Assembly (NCBI RefSeq): GCF_004349265.1
Contig: NZ_SMFL01000002.1
Location: forward strand, 62,001-126,000
Length of the DNA: 64,000 nt
Direction of reading: 5' to 3'
DNA from: Dyadobacter psychrotolerans
GTDB taxonomy: Bacteria > Bacteroidota > Bacteroidia > Cytophagales > Spirosomataceae
This document shows, one piece after another, positions 36,687-46,274 of the stretch. Position 1 is the stretch's first letter; every line of letters starts with the position of its first letter. The translations under genes and the position numbers were made by a program. The notes under the pieces were generated by a model. That model was not told the DNA's origin. It saw only the letters and a list, made by a program, of their open reading frames with translations, and ran no database searches.

Positions 36687-38384
36687 ATGAAAAAGATATT
36701 CTATACATTATTGATTGCGGCAGCCACAGGAATGGTGTCCTGCCAGGAGTTTTTGAAAGAGGAAAACCTAAGTGGTGTAACCAGTGAAAACTTTTATGTA
36801 GATGCAGCCGGGTACGAAAAACTGGTTAATTCCTGTTATTCGTCACTGCGTGACATTTACAAAACAGATCCAAAACTTTTTGCCTGGGGCACCGATACGG
36901 AAACACGGGGAGAAATTGAATCGGTGAGTGGCACGGTGGGCGACCGCGTGGTACGTGCCACGCAGCTGAATGAGTACAAAACCCTGTCTTCGGACAACTC
37001 CGGTGTTGACGAGATTTTTTCGGGACTTTATGCGGGCATACAACGATGTAATACGGCTATAAACAAGGCAAACGGCATTCCGGGCCTTACAGAAGCAATC
37101 AAAAATAAACGTATTGCGGAAGTTCGTTTTATCAGAGCTTACTTTTATTATTTGCTCGTTGAAAACTTTGGCGGTGTTCCAATCGTAAAAGATGAAATTA
37201 ACACACCGATCACGCACTTCGTGCCTGGTTCTGAGCAGCAGGTTTATGATTTTATAATAGAAGATCTGAATGCATCGGTGGGCAGCGTGGATATAACAAC
37301 AACCGAATTTGGAAGGGTAACCCAGGGAGCCGTCAAACATTTGCTTTCATTGATACATCTTACCCGTGGTTACAAAACTTTTGCTGCAGGTACGGATTTC
37401 GCAAAGTCGGCCCAATATGCAGAGGAGGTAATAGCCGGAGGAAATTACAGTTTGCTTCCTTCCTTTGCCGACGTTTTCAAATCCACCAATCAAAGAAATA
37501 ACGAAATTATTTTTTCAATTCAGTTTGATCCCGCGAGTCTGGAAAATAAGACCATCGGGCATGGGCAGAACCTTTTCTTTGGATGGAGGATTTTTCGCGA
37601 ACCCGGATTCTATGATGGTGAGTATGCGGTTTACAGCAGAAGGGTGAGCGATTTTATGCCAACCCAGTTTTTGTATACCCTTTACAATACAGCAAAAGAC
37701 AGCCGTTACGACGGAACCTTTTTAAGTCAGTTCAGAGCGGTGAAGGATGATAAACTTGGTACTTCTGTGATCAAAACAGGTGATCTGCGGTTTTACTTTC
37801 CCTATCCGGACCGTCCTTTTACAAGCCAGGATTCCATTGCTTTGAAAGCTGCTAATCCTAATGTGGAAATCATTAGATTTGAGCGCTGGAAACAGGATTT
37901 TCAGGGAGTAGGAGGTGCTTTGAAATTTCCGATGATCAATAAATTCTTTGATCCTTTGGCCAATTTCCCCGGCAATAATGAAAGAGCCTATTCTTCGACA
38001 AGAGATATCTTCCTTTTCCGGCTTGCAGAAACGTATCTGATTGCAGCTGAGGCTTATTTTAAAATGAATCAACTGGATAAGGCCGCAGAAAAACTCAACG
38101 TCGTAAGAAAACGTGCTGCGGTGGCCGGGCAAAGTCTTGAAATAACGCCGGCAGTCGTAACGATTGACTTCATTCTGGATGAACGCGCCAGAGAACTTGC
38201 GGGTGAATACAAACGCTGGCTGGACCTCAAACGTACCCGTCGCCTGGCCAGAGCTTTTGAACATAATATCCTTACAAAACTGGCTAATCCTGCCGGTGTA
38301 ATTGACAAATATTATCTGCGTCCGATACCGCAGTCGGTTATTGACAGGGATACGGAAGGATATCCGCAAAACCCGAATTATTGA
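36687..38384 (+). CDS. SusD/RagB glycan-binding lipoprotein
   Basis: A 565-residue surface lipoprotein. The lipobox is in MKKIFYTLLIAAATGMVSCQ. The helical SusD fold is evident from RAYFYYLLVENFGGVPIV, TQGAVKHLLSLIHLTRG, LFRLAETYLIAAEAYFKM and DFILDERARELAGEYKRWLDLKR. It starts 13 bp after susC, so the two are one operon. It captures oligosaccharides at the lid of the SusC barrel. The glycan is inferred from the linked GH28 and GH115 genes. Confidence 0.97.
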   Translation: MKKIFYTLLIAAATGMVSCQEFLKEENLSGVTSENFYVDAAGYEKLVNSCYSSLRDIYKTDPKLFAWGTDTETRGEIESVSGTVGDRVVRATQLNEYKTLSSDNSGVDEIFSGLYAGIQRCNTAINKANGIPGLTEAIKNKRIAEVRFIRAYFYYLLVENFGGVPIVKDEINTPITHFVPGSEQQVYDFIIEDLNASVGSVDITTTEFGRVTQGAVKHLLSLIHLTRGYKTFAAGTDFAKSAQYAEEVIAGGNYSLLPSFADVFKSTNQRNNEIIFSIQFDPASLENKTIGHGQNLFFGWRIFREPGFYDGEYAVYSRRVSDFMPTQFLYTLYNTAKDSRYDGTFLSQFRAVKDDKLGTSVIKTGDLRFYFPYPDRPFTSQDSIALKAANPNVEIIRFERWKQDFQGVGGALKFPMINKFFDPLANFPGNNERAYSSTRDIFLFRLAETYLIAAEAYFKMNQLDKAAEKLNVVRKRAAVAGQSLEITPAVVTIDFILDERARELAGEYKRWLDLKRTRRLARAFEHNILTKLANPAGVIDKYYLRPIPQSVIDRDTEGYPQNPNY

Positions 38385-38396
38385 TGTTAAATACCA

Positions 38397-38424
38397 AAAC
38401 GGTCAGATATTTATCTGACCGTTT
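38397..38424 (+). terminator. Hairpin after susD
   Basis: AAACGGTCAGATA at 38397-38409 is the exact reverse complement of 38412-38424. The T tract after it is weak, so it may only reduce read-through into the downstream enzyme genes. Confidence 0.6.
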
Positions 38425-38573
38425 CGGTTCAAAACATCGATACCGTGACAAAGGATGGACTTCATCTGGATTCCGCCGGATCAAGACTCCTGATCGTACC
38501 CGTTCCTGACGTCATCCGTCGATATCCATACGTTTGACATTTTAATTTTCTGTTTCAAAATAAATTCAACCAC

Positions 38574-39932
38574 ATGAAACAACGCTTTGTTGTCATTTTA
38601 TTTTTTAGCTCACTATTAATTGCCTTTATTACCTGGGCGGAAGTCCCAACAACCCAATTAAAGATAAAGGCGCATTTTGCGATGCCTGATATTCTGGTTC
38701 CGGATTTTAGCAAAAGTAAAAAGCTGCTTATCACGGATTTTGGTGCTGCCCAGGGTGACAAAGTGAAAAATTCCCAGGCAATTGCTCAGGCGATAACACA
38801 GGCGAATAAAATGGGCGGTGGAATTGTTGTGGTGCCGGAAGGGGAATGGCTGACCGGAAAAATCCATTTGAAAAGTAATGTAAACCTTCACCTGAATAAA
38901 GGCGCCGTTCTGCTTTTCTCGGAAAATCCGGAGGACTACCTACCTGCTGTTCACAGCACCTGGGAAGGGTTGGAATGTTATAATTATTCGCCGTTGATTT
39001 ATGCCTATGAATGTAAAAACATTGCCATAACCGGCGAAGGTGAGTTAAAAGCAAAACTGGATGTTTGGAAAGCCTGGTATGCACGTCCTAAGCCGCATAT
39101 GGAAAGTATCAAACGGTTATACAACCTGGCGGGAGCTTATACGCCGGTGAAGGAACGTCAGATGGTGAACGACACGGCGCATCTCCGGCCGCAGTTTATA
39201 CAATTCAACCGGAGCGAAAATATTTTGCTTGAAGGAGTTACCATTACAAACAGTCCCTTCTGGACAATACATCCCTATCTTTCGAAAAATGTGGTGATCA
39301 GAAAGCTGAAAGTTTATGCACACGGACATAACAATGATGGCGTTGATCCGGAAATGAGTCAGAATGTGCTGATTGAAGATTGTATTTTTGATCAGGGAGA
39401 TGATGCTATTGCAATTAAGTCAGGACGGAATCCGGAAGGCTGGCGGCTAAAAACGCCCTCCAAAAACATTGTGATCCGTGATTGCATTGTCAAAAACGGG
39501 CATCAGCTTGTTGCCATTGGAAGTGAACTTTCCGGTGGGGTTGAGAACGTAGACATTAGCAATTGCACCGTGGTGGATGGTGCAAAGCTGAATCATTTAT
39601 TATTTATCAAAACCAACGAACGGATGGGCGGTTACGTGAAAAATATTTACGCATCCAATCTGACGGCCGGAAAAATTGACCTGGGGGTTTTGGGTATCGA
39701 AACCGACGTCCTTTATCAATGGCGCACTTTGGTGCCGACCACAATTCGTAAACTAACACCGATCTCAGATATTTATTTAAGCGATATCGTCGCAAAAGAC
39801 GTACAGTTTGTGTCAAGGATTTTGGGGCAAAAAGACCTGCCGGTGAAGAATGTATCGATGAAAAATATCAAAACGAATACGGTTCAGGACAAAAAAGAAA
39901 TTCATGAAAATGTGCTTAATTTTCAGAACTAA
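38574..39932 (+). CDS. Glycoside hydrolase family 28 protein
   Basis: A 452-residue exported enzyme with a signal peptide (MKQRFVVILFFSSLLIAF). It has beta-helix rungs. The GH28 residues are found as DGVDPEMSQNV, GDDAIAIKSG, VAIGSELSGG and LLFIKTN, which is the variant set found in bacterial exo-acting members. It probably removes galacturonic acid residues from pectic oligosaccharides. It is the second GH28 of the locus, with moderate similarity in motifs to the first. It is followed 26 bp later by the GH115 gene, so these two are co-transcribed. Confidence 0.92.
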   Translation: MKQRFVVILFFSSLLIAFITWAEVPTTQLKIKAHFAMPDILVPDFSKSKKLLITDFGAAQGDKVKNSQAIAQAITQANKMGGGIVVVPEGEWLTGKIHLKSNVNLHLNKGAVLLFSENPEDYLPAVHSTWEGLECYNYSPLIYAYECKNIAITGEGELKAKLDVWKAWYARPKPHMESIKRLYNLAGAYTPVKERQMVNDTAHLRPQFIQFNRSENILLEGVTITNSPFWTIHPYLSKNVVIRKLKVYAHGHNNDGVDPEMSQNVLIEDCIFDQGDDAIAIKSGRNPEGWRLKTPSKNIVIRDCIVKNGHQLVAIGSELSGGVENVDISNCTVVDGAKLNHLLFIKTNERMGGYVKNIYASNLTAGKIDLGVLGIETDVLYQWRTLVPTTIRKLTPISDIYLSDIVAKDVQFVSRILGQKDLPVKNVSMKNIKTNTVQDKKEIHENVLNFQN

Positions 39933-39958
39933 GGGCATTAAAACACAATATTGATTAC

Positions 39959-42880
39959 ATGAGAAAAATGCCTTTAAAATTTATTGCAGCATACTGCCTG
40001 ATCGCAGCCGGAAGTCTATTTACGGCAAATGCAGCTCAGTTTGATCTGGTGACGGCGCAAAATAAGGTGACAATATATTACCAGAAGGGTGATTCCAAAC
40101 TTGATTCGATTGCCGCACATTTACTTGCCGCAGACATTAAACTTGTAAGCGGATATTTGCCAAAGGTTTACAATGATATAACCAGTGCGAAGGGCAACGT
40201 CATCATCATTGGCCGGACGGATTCAGGGCTTATCAAAGGTTTTGGCAATAAAGCTGCCGATCCGGACCTGAAAGGAAAGTGGGAATGTTACTCGGTTCGA
40301 ATTTTGTCCAAACCAACAAAAAATATTACGAATGCACTGGTTATTACCGGAAGTGATGTGCGAGGAACGGCCTACGGCGTTTTTTCTGTTTCAGAGAAAA
40401 TTGGGGTAACGCCGTGGTACTGGTGGGCGGACGCTACTCCGAAAATCCAAAAATCTCTTTCTGTAAATATAGATGATTTTACATCCGAAACGCCTTCTGT
40501 AAAATTCAGGGGCATTTTTATCAACGATGAAGATTGGGGATTACAACCCTGGTCTGCCAAAACATTTGAACCTGAAACAAAAGATATCGGACCTAAAACA
40601 TATGCCAAAGTTTTTGAGCTGCTTCTGCGCCTTAAAGCGAATCTGATATGGCCGGCTATGCACCCCAGCACGAAGGCATTTTACCACTATCCGGGAAACA
40701 TAAAAGCGGCAGAGGATTATCAGATCGTAGTCGGCTCCTCACATGCAGAACCGATGCTTCGAAATAACGTTAGTGAATGGAATGAAAAGACGATGGGTCC
40801 TTTTAATTATCTGACAAACAGACAAAAAGTAAACGACTACTGGGAGTCGCGGATAAAAGAAAGCAGCAAAGTTAACGGTATTTACACGACCGGAATGCGC
40901 GGCATACATGATGGCGAAATTCAGGGTGTAAAAACAATGGAAGAAACCGTTCCGCTTTTGGACACCATAATCCGGGTTCAGCGAGACATGCTTAAAAAGT
41001 ATGTAAATCAGGATATTACCAAAGTTCCGCAGGTATTTACGCCTTACAAAGAAGTCCTGGAAATATATGATGCGGGCCTTAAAGTGCCGGATGATATTAC
41101 GCTGGTGTGGCCCGACGATAATTATGGTTATATCCAAAGGTTGAGTAATGCAGAGGAGAGCAAGCGGTCGGGCGGTTCGGGAGTTTACTATCATGCTTCT
41201 TACTGGGGCAGACCTCATGACTACCTATGGCTTGGAACTTCTCATCCTGCACACATCCGGGAGGAAATGACCAAAGCTTATACAATGAATGCCAAACAGT
41301 TATGGGTACTCAATGTTGGCGATATCAAACCTTCCGAATATGCGACCCAGCTGTTTATGGATATGGCGTATGATATCAAACCATTTGAAAAGTCTTCTTT
41401 TTCGCTTACCCATTTACAAAACTGGCTGTTGGCAATTTTTGGAAGTAAGCAGGCAGTCTCAATAGCTCCGTTGCTTTGGAAGTATTATGACCTGGCATTT
41501 GAGCGCAAACCTGAATACATGGGTTGGAGCCAGACGGAACCGACGACGGCTATTAATTTCACTGCTTATAATCATTTTTTTTACAATGATCAGGCGCAGC
41601 TGAGAATCGACGCATACGATGCGCTGGTTTCCAAAGTTGAAGCGATCCGCAGGGATGTGGAGGCAAAAGACAAAGATGCATTTTACGAATTGATTGAATA
41701 TCCTGTCAGGGGAGCGGCCTTGATAAATAAGAAATTTCTCTATCGGGATAAGGCTTATTTGTATGCGAAACAGGGAAGATTGAGTGCTTCTTCTTACGCT
41801 GCTTTATCTGATGAGGTTTATGAAAAAATAGGAGGGGAAACCAAATATTACAACACGAAACTGGCCAACGGAAAGTGGCAGGGAATGATGGATATGTTTC
41901 CAAGAAAACTTCCTGTTTTCGACCTTCCCGTTTTTGATTTATCCAAAACAAACAGTTTACCCGCTTTTCGTGCACTTCCCGAAGGTTACAAACAAACTGA
42001 TTCTTCCGGACCTTCGCCTGATAGGCAATTTAAGCTTCCTGAGTTCAACAAATGGAATAAGCAGAAATATTTTATTGATGTTTTTTTAACCCAAAATCAG
42101 AAAAAGAACTTCACCATTACATGCTTAGAAACCTGGATAAAAACCAGCAGTAGACAAGGTGAACTAACACCTGACGGTCTTAACAGCCAAAAGCGTATCT
42201 GGGTAGAAATTGACTGGACAAAAGTTCCTGCACAAAAATCATTACAAGGAAAAGTCACTGTTAAAGCCGGTGATGATCAATATGATTTTGCGGTTTCAGC
42301 AAACAATACTGATTTAAAAGAACTTAAAAGTTTCAAAGGTTCTGTTGAAGCAGATGGCTACCTGTCGATCAACGCGGTTGATTATACTGCAGTAAAAAAT
42401 ACAAAGTCACGTCAATGGAGCGTGGTGGATGGGTTGGGTGCCAATGGAAAAGCACTGGAAGCATTTCCTTTGGTTGAAAAAGCGGCGGATGGTGAACTGG
42501 ATACGCTTAAAGTGAAAAGTAATCCCTCTGTCGAGTACGAATTTTATTCGTTCAGTCAAACACCTGCTATCATCACCATTACATCTTTACCTACCTATCC
42601 GCTGAATAAAAATTTTGAAGTGCGTTATGCTGTAAGTGTAGATGACGGTCCGGTAAGAATTCTAAATTTCAGGACTTTTGGGAGAAGCGACGAATGGAAG
42701 AAAAATGTGTTGAGCAATTCAGCTCAGCGGATATTAAACGAGCCGATTCTAAAACCAGGTAAACATACTTTGAGAATTTATATGATTGATCCCGGCGTCA
42801 TTTTAAATCACATTTACATCGATTTAGGAATTGCTCAGCCTTTTTACGGTACACTGCCGAAGACGTTTAAACAAAATTGA
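39959..42880 (+). CDS. Glycoside hydrolase family 115 protein
   Basis: A 973-residue exported protein with a signal peptide (MRKMPLKFIAAYCLIAAG). It has the family's typical large size: an N-terminal GH20-N-like domain (residues about 25-170), a TIM barrel with KFRGIFINDEDWGLQPW and LLRLKANLIWPAMHPSTKAF, then MRGIHDGE and YWGRPHDYLWLGTS, and a C-terminal beta domain. GH115 enzymes are alpha-glucuronidases that remove (4-O-methyl)-glucuronic acid from xylan or arabinogalactan. Together with GH28 this suggests a uronic-acid-rich plant polysaccharide. Confidence 0.93.
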   Translation: MRKMPLKFIAAYCLIAAGSLFTANAAQFDLVTAQNKVTIYYQKGDSKLDSIAAHLLAADIKLVSGYLPKVYNDITSAKGNVIIIGRTDSGLIKGFGNKAADPDLKGKWECYSVRILSKPTKNITNALVITGSDVRGTAYGVFSVSEKIGVTPWYWWADATPKIQKSLSVNIDDFTSETPSVKFRGIFINDEDWGLQPWSAKTFEPETKDIGPKTYAKVFELLLRLKANLIWPAMHPSTKAFYHYPGNIKAAEDYQIVVGSSHAEPMLRNNVSEWNEKTMGPFNYLTNRQKVNDYWESRIKESSKVNGIYTTGMRGIHDGEIQGVKTMEETVPLLDTIIRVQRDMLKKYVNQDITKVPQVFTPYKEVLEIYDAGLKVPDDITLVWPDDNYGYIQRLSNAEESKRSGGSGVYYHASYWGRPHDYLWLGTSHPAHIREEMTKAYTMNAKQLWVLNVGDIKPSEYATQLFMDMAYDIKPFEKSSFSLTHLQNWLLAIFGSKQAVSIAPLLWKYYDLAFERKPEYMGWSQTEPTTAINFTAYNHFFYNDQAQLRIDAYDALVSKVEAIRRDVEAKDKDAFYELIEYPVRGAALINKKFLYRDKAYLYAKQGRLSASSYAALSDEVYEKIGGETKYYNTKLANGKWQGMMDMFPRKLPVFDLPVFDLSKTNSLPAFRALPEGYKQTDSSGPSPDRQFKLPEFNKWNKQKYFIDVFLTQNQKKNFTITCLETWIKTSSRQGELTPDGLNSQKRIWVEIDWTKVPAQKSLQGKVTVKAGDDQYDFAVSANNTDLKELKSFKGSVEADGYLSINAVDYTAVKNTKSRQWSVVDGLGANGKALEAFPLVEKAADGELDTLKVKSNPSVEYEFYSFSQTPAIITITSLPTYPLNKNFEVRYAVSVDDGPVRILNFRTFGRSDEWKKNVLSNSAQRILNEPILKPGKHTLRIYMIDPGVILNHIYIDLGIAQPFYGTLPKTFKQN

Positions 42881-42887
42881 TAAAAAA

Positions 42888-42923
42888 CGATCCGGCTAAC
42901 CAAAATTCAGGTTGGCCGGATCG
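42888..42923. terminator. Bidirectional terminator
   Basis: CGATCCGGCTAACC at 42888-42901 pairs with GGTTGGCCGGATCG at 42910-42923 with one G-U pair. Adenine and thymine tracts flank it on both sides, between convergent genes. Confidence 0.85.
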
Positions 42924-42937
42924 CTTTTAGAAAAATC

Positions 42938-44296
42938 TTATTCCGACTTACTCAGTGTAGTACCGGTAATTTTGATTTGGTAGGGCCACTGCTCCTGTAT
43001 AACCGGAGTTTTTTGTCTGCCAAAACTAACCGGCCAGTGTTCCGTGGGTGCAGCGCTTACGACGAGCCAAAGGTGTCCGGTATTAGCAGGAACTTTAAAT
43101 TCGACTTTTCCTTTTGGATCCCGTGACACTTTTCCATACACGCGGCTACCGTCTTTTTTAAATGCCACAAAACCATATCTCCATCCCGCTTTTTCAGATT
43201 TTGGGCTGCTGTAACCTTGTGCTCCGGAAATGCCTTTGAAATCAACTGTTACTTTTGTCCCTTTTGCCGGCAGTGCCAGTTCAATTCCGTTGTACCCATA
43301 GTTTTGCGGACAATTTGCAGAGTCGACTTCAAACCAACCATCGGTTGTGGGATGTAATTTAGTAGTATGAAGATTAGCATATTGACGGGCTACGGGTTCG
43401 ACCCTTTTCAAATCCCAGGTAATAAACCGGCTCGCAGCATCAAACATTTCGTCATTAAAAGCTTCCTGGGTTACACCTGTCAGTCTTTTGTAAGTCATCA
43501 CAGGATCTTCACCTTCCTGAGTAGAGCGGCAAAGTTTGCCAAAAAACTCTTTTCCATGTTTTTCAGACCAGTATTCCAGTACATAAGGAGAATGGTACAT
43601 GTTCTCCGGGTGCAGGAAAGCAAAGTGTGTTTTTTTGAAGTAACTGATCAAGTGATAATTCTCAAAAGTCATCCATTGCGGATAAACCTGCCAAAGCATG
43701 TATTGTGCCGACATTTCCATGATCGGTCCGCGAGGTCCAGTTTTGCTGTCGGCGCGGGAAATATATTGAAAGGCATGTCCCAATTCATGAGCCAGCGCGC
43801 CATAAGGAGCTTTGGACATTCTCAAAGCGGGTGTCCATAAAATACCTACCTTATTTTCAACCCCGCCGCCGAAAGCCGTTTGTTCTTTTCCGTTGATGAC
43901 GAACAAAATCATTTTGTAACGATCAGTCGCTGAGTTTCCCTTTTGAACAAGTTTTAAATCATTGACATAATAATCGTAAAAGCGGTCACATTCTTTGAGC
44001 GCTTCATTCACATCAAAACGTTTCTCAACCTCATTGTTTGTCATTGGATCATCCCCAAATTCTTTGTGCCAGAAAATCGCGATGTTGGCCGACTGAATCA
44101 TCCGCTTGCTACTAAATTCGCTCTCATTGCTGTTGTAGTCGTTTCCCTCCGGAACTCTCATTATTTTAGCCGGCAGATAAAGTTCTTTTTCCGGGCTCGC
44201 TGGGACCTGAGCATTTACATAACTGTGATTTTTAGTTAAAAGCGATGTCGTTAAAAATAGTAACAGCACCGGGTAACGGAGGTAGCTCCTGATCAT
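42938..44296 (-). CDS. Exported DUF6055-like protein with HELGH motif
   Basis: A 452-residue protein with an N-terminal signal (MIRSYLRYPVLLLFLTTSLL). The central part contains GALAHELGHAFQYIS, a zinc-protease type HExxH motif, at about residues 165-180, preceded by WTPALRMSKAP. The C-terminal 120 residues look like a beta-sandwich domain (NGIELALPAKGTKVTVDF). This matches proteins described as DUF6055 in Bacteroidota. Whether it is an active peptidase is unclear. It sits next to the glycan locus, convergent with GH115, and may belong functionally to it. Confidence 0.75.
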   Translation of the reverse strand: MIRSYLRYPVLLLFLTTSLLTKNHSYVNAQVPASPEKELYLPAKIMRVPEGNDYNSNESEFSSKRMIQSANIAIFWHKEFGDDPMTNNEVEKRFDVNEALKECDRFYDYYVNDLKLVQKGNSATDRYKMILFVINGKEQTAFGGGVENKVGILWTPALRMSKAPYGALAHELGHAFQYISRADSKTGPRGPIMEMSAQYMLWQVYPQWMTFENYHLISYFKKTHFAFLHPENMYHSPYVLEYWSEKHGKEFFGKLCRSTQEGEDPVMTYKRLTGVTQEAFNDEMFDAASRFITWDLKRVEPVARQYANLHTTKLHPTTDGWFEVDSANCPQNYGYNGIELALPAKGTKVTVDFKGISGAQGYSSPKSEKAGWRYGFVAFKKDGSRVYGKVSRDPKGKVEFKVPANTGHLWLVVSAAPTEHWPVSFGRQKTPVIQEQWPYQIKITGTTLSKSE

Positions 44297-44456
44297 AGCA
44301 AATTGTTTATAGATAAGGTTATAAATGCAAAATATGTCATTTTAAACAAGCTGTATGCAGGTCATTCTCTATCTGTTAAAATAGGTAATGAAGTGGTTAA
44401 TATTTAACAAAGTCTTTAAATCTAACCAGAATGAACCTGTGGTTAATCTGCTTCAT

Positions 44457-46061
44457 TTACTGAGGGCTTGACCTGCTCCACGAAGTGAAAATTTTCTGTT
44501 GTAAAGCATCAGGACTAGCCATGGGGGTAATTGTAAATGGTTTTTCTCCTTCTTTACCGTCTCTTAGGGCTGCTGATGTTTCAATTTGCAGGCCGGCGTA
44601 GGCAAAGTATTTTTTATAGTCCGGAACGTTGGTGGTATAGATGTAGCTAAAAAGCTCGTCCAACGGTTTTCCTGCTACTTTTTCAAATGTTTGCCTTAGT
44701 TCCTGTTCCGTGAAACCTCTGTTTTTAGCTTTATAAAAATCATTGTAAAGTGCTCTCATCACATCGTCGAGCGACTTTTTGTTTCGTGTTTCATGCCTGA
44801 TTGCAAAATCAAACAGCAGTCCGATAACAGGACCTTTTTGATAATAGGAAATCGTTTTGTTCACTGCATCGCCCGTGCGTCCGAACGGGCCGTCTGACCA
44901 GGTTTCAGCGCTTGCCTGAGCCAGCGTCTGATACAGCCGGCCTGGTTTATTTTCAATATTGAAAATCTGCTGCCTGTATTTTTCAAGCATTTGCTGTGTT
45001 GTCAGCAAGCCACATTCCTTTAGAATGATGGGTTCGTAATAAACAGTCAGCCCTTCCGAAACCCAAAGCATATTTGTTTTACTTCCCCGGTCATAGTCAA
45101 ACGGTCCGAGTTCTACCGGTCTGATGCGTTTAACATTATAATGGTGAAAGTATTCGTGCGCGATAAATCCCATCATACCGTCCCAGCCGCGGGAACTAAG
45201 CTGCTCTCCGCTGAAACTGATGGTTGTGGAATTCAGATGTTCAATCCCCCCCTGACCGGGCCCGATAGCAATAAAAGTATAATGTTTGTAAGGTAAATCG
45301 CCGATAAGCGCAGACGATTTCTCAACGATCTTCTGCACATCGGCCATGAATTTTATTTTGTCAAAATTCCCAAGCTTGTAACCGATGAAACGGTGTGGAA
45401 TTCCTTTTACATAAAAGCGTGGGAGTTCTTCCAGATTGCCGGCAAGTATGGGGCTGTCGTACAAAATATCGAAATTGCTGGCAGTGTAGACGAATTTTTT
45501 ACCCGCAGCAGAATCCAGTCCCGTTGCGACATTTTGCCAGGCCTTATTGGGTCGGATAGTAACTTCGGCTGGTAAGTCAATTTTTCCGGATACGTACATA
45601 AAGATACCGGCCGGTGTAATGTACCCATGTTCGTCGTCGAGATAGCTCGTTGCTACAAACTTGCGTGTGGTGACAACGTCATAATCCAGAATTACAATCC
45701 GGGCATCTTTTCGGCCAACGGTCCAGCCGGTTTTACCTGCCCGATGCCAGGCTAACTTTTTTCCCTTTTCGCTTTTGGCCGAAAAATTCCGCACACCTCC
45801 TGCATAATCCATGAGCTGGTAATAACCGGGAGTCCAGTCGGGAATCTTAAAGAAAATGCTGTCGGCAGCCTCCGGTTTATATTTAACCGTTACGTGAAAG
45901 GTGTGCGCAGCAGTACTGTCCATAGAAACGGTAAACCTGACAGGTTCTTTTTCTGCTGCAGCTGCTGTTTGCAGAATCCCGGGAATTGAAATGCTGATTA
46001 TAAAACAAAAACAGGCAAAAAGTATCCTGGTGCCGTGGGCGCCGGTAAACAAACAAAGCAT
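44457..46061 (-). CDS. M61 family (glycyl aminopeptidase-like) metallopeptidase
   Basis: A 534-residue exported peptidase with a signal at the N terminus (ILFACFCFIISISIPGILQTA). An N-terminal beta-rich domain is followed by the catalytic domain with HEYFHHYN at about residues 300-307 and the third zinc ligand in WVSEGLTVYYE. The usual C-terminal PDZ domain seems to be absent or replaced by a short segment ending in LQQKIFTSWSRSSPQ, so the protein is shorter than many M61 members. The natural substrate is unknown. It stands alone on the minus strand. Confidence 0.9.
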   Translation of the reverse strand: MLCLFTGAHGTRILFACFCFIISISIPGILQTAAAAEKEPVRFTVSMDSTAAHTFHVTVKYKPEAADSIFFKIPDWTPGYYQLMDYAGGVRNFSAKSEKGKKLAWHRAGKTGWTVGRKDARIVILDYDVVTTRKFVATSYLDDEHGYITPAGIFMYVSGKIDLPAEVTIRPNKAWQNVATGLDSAAGKKFVYTASNFDILYDSPILAGNLEELPRFYVKGIPHRFIGYKLGNFDKIKFMADVQKIVEKSSALIGDLPYKHYTFIAIGPGQGGIEHLNSTTISFSGEQLSSRGWDGMMGFIAHEYFHHYNVKRIRPVELGPFDYDRGSKTNMLWVSEGLTVYYEPIILKECGLLTTQQMLEKYRQQIFNIENKPGRLYQTLAQASAETWSDGPFGRTGDAVNKTISYYQKGPVIGLLFDFAIRHETRNKKSLDDVMRALYNDFYKAKNRGFTEQELRQTFEKVAGKPLDELFSYIYTTNVPDYKKYFAYAGLQIETSAALRDGKEGEKPFTITPMASPDALQQKIFTSWSRSSPQ

Positions 46062-46215
46062 ATCTCGGAGGATGATTGAAGAATGAATTCAGATATCAAA
46101 AATATCAGAACTTCAGTCGGGAGACATGGCGGGTGTTGGCAGATCATTTACTGATTTTAACCGGCTTAATTTTGAATTCAATTACAAGTTGTTGTTGAGC
46201 GTATTTTACAGCAAA

Positions 46216-46255
46216 AAAAGGAAGTCACAGGTTTAATTCCTGATGACTTCCTTTT
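46216..46255 (-). terminator. Terminator after the sugar dehydrogenase gene
   Basis: AAAAGGAAGTCA pairs with TGACTTCCTTTT (46244-46255); on the minus strand the right arm is followed by TTT. It lies 20 bp after the stop. Confidence 0.8.
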
Positions 46256-46274
46256 ATTAATATATTTTTAAATA

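Noticed and set aside
44457..44530. Frameshift at the end of the M61 gene explaining the missing PDZ
   Set aside because: The residues up to the stop fit a natural short ending (SPDALQQKIF then W), and no PDZ-like sequence is seen in other frames of the 160-bp gap.
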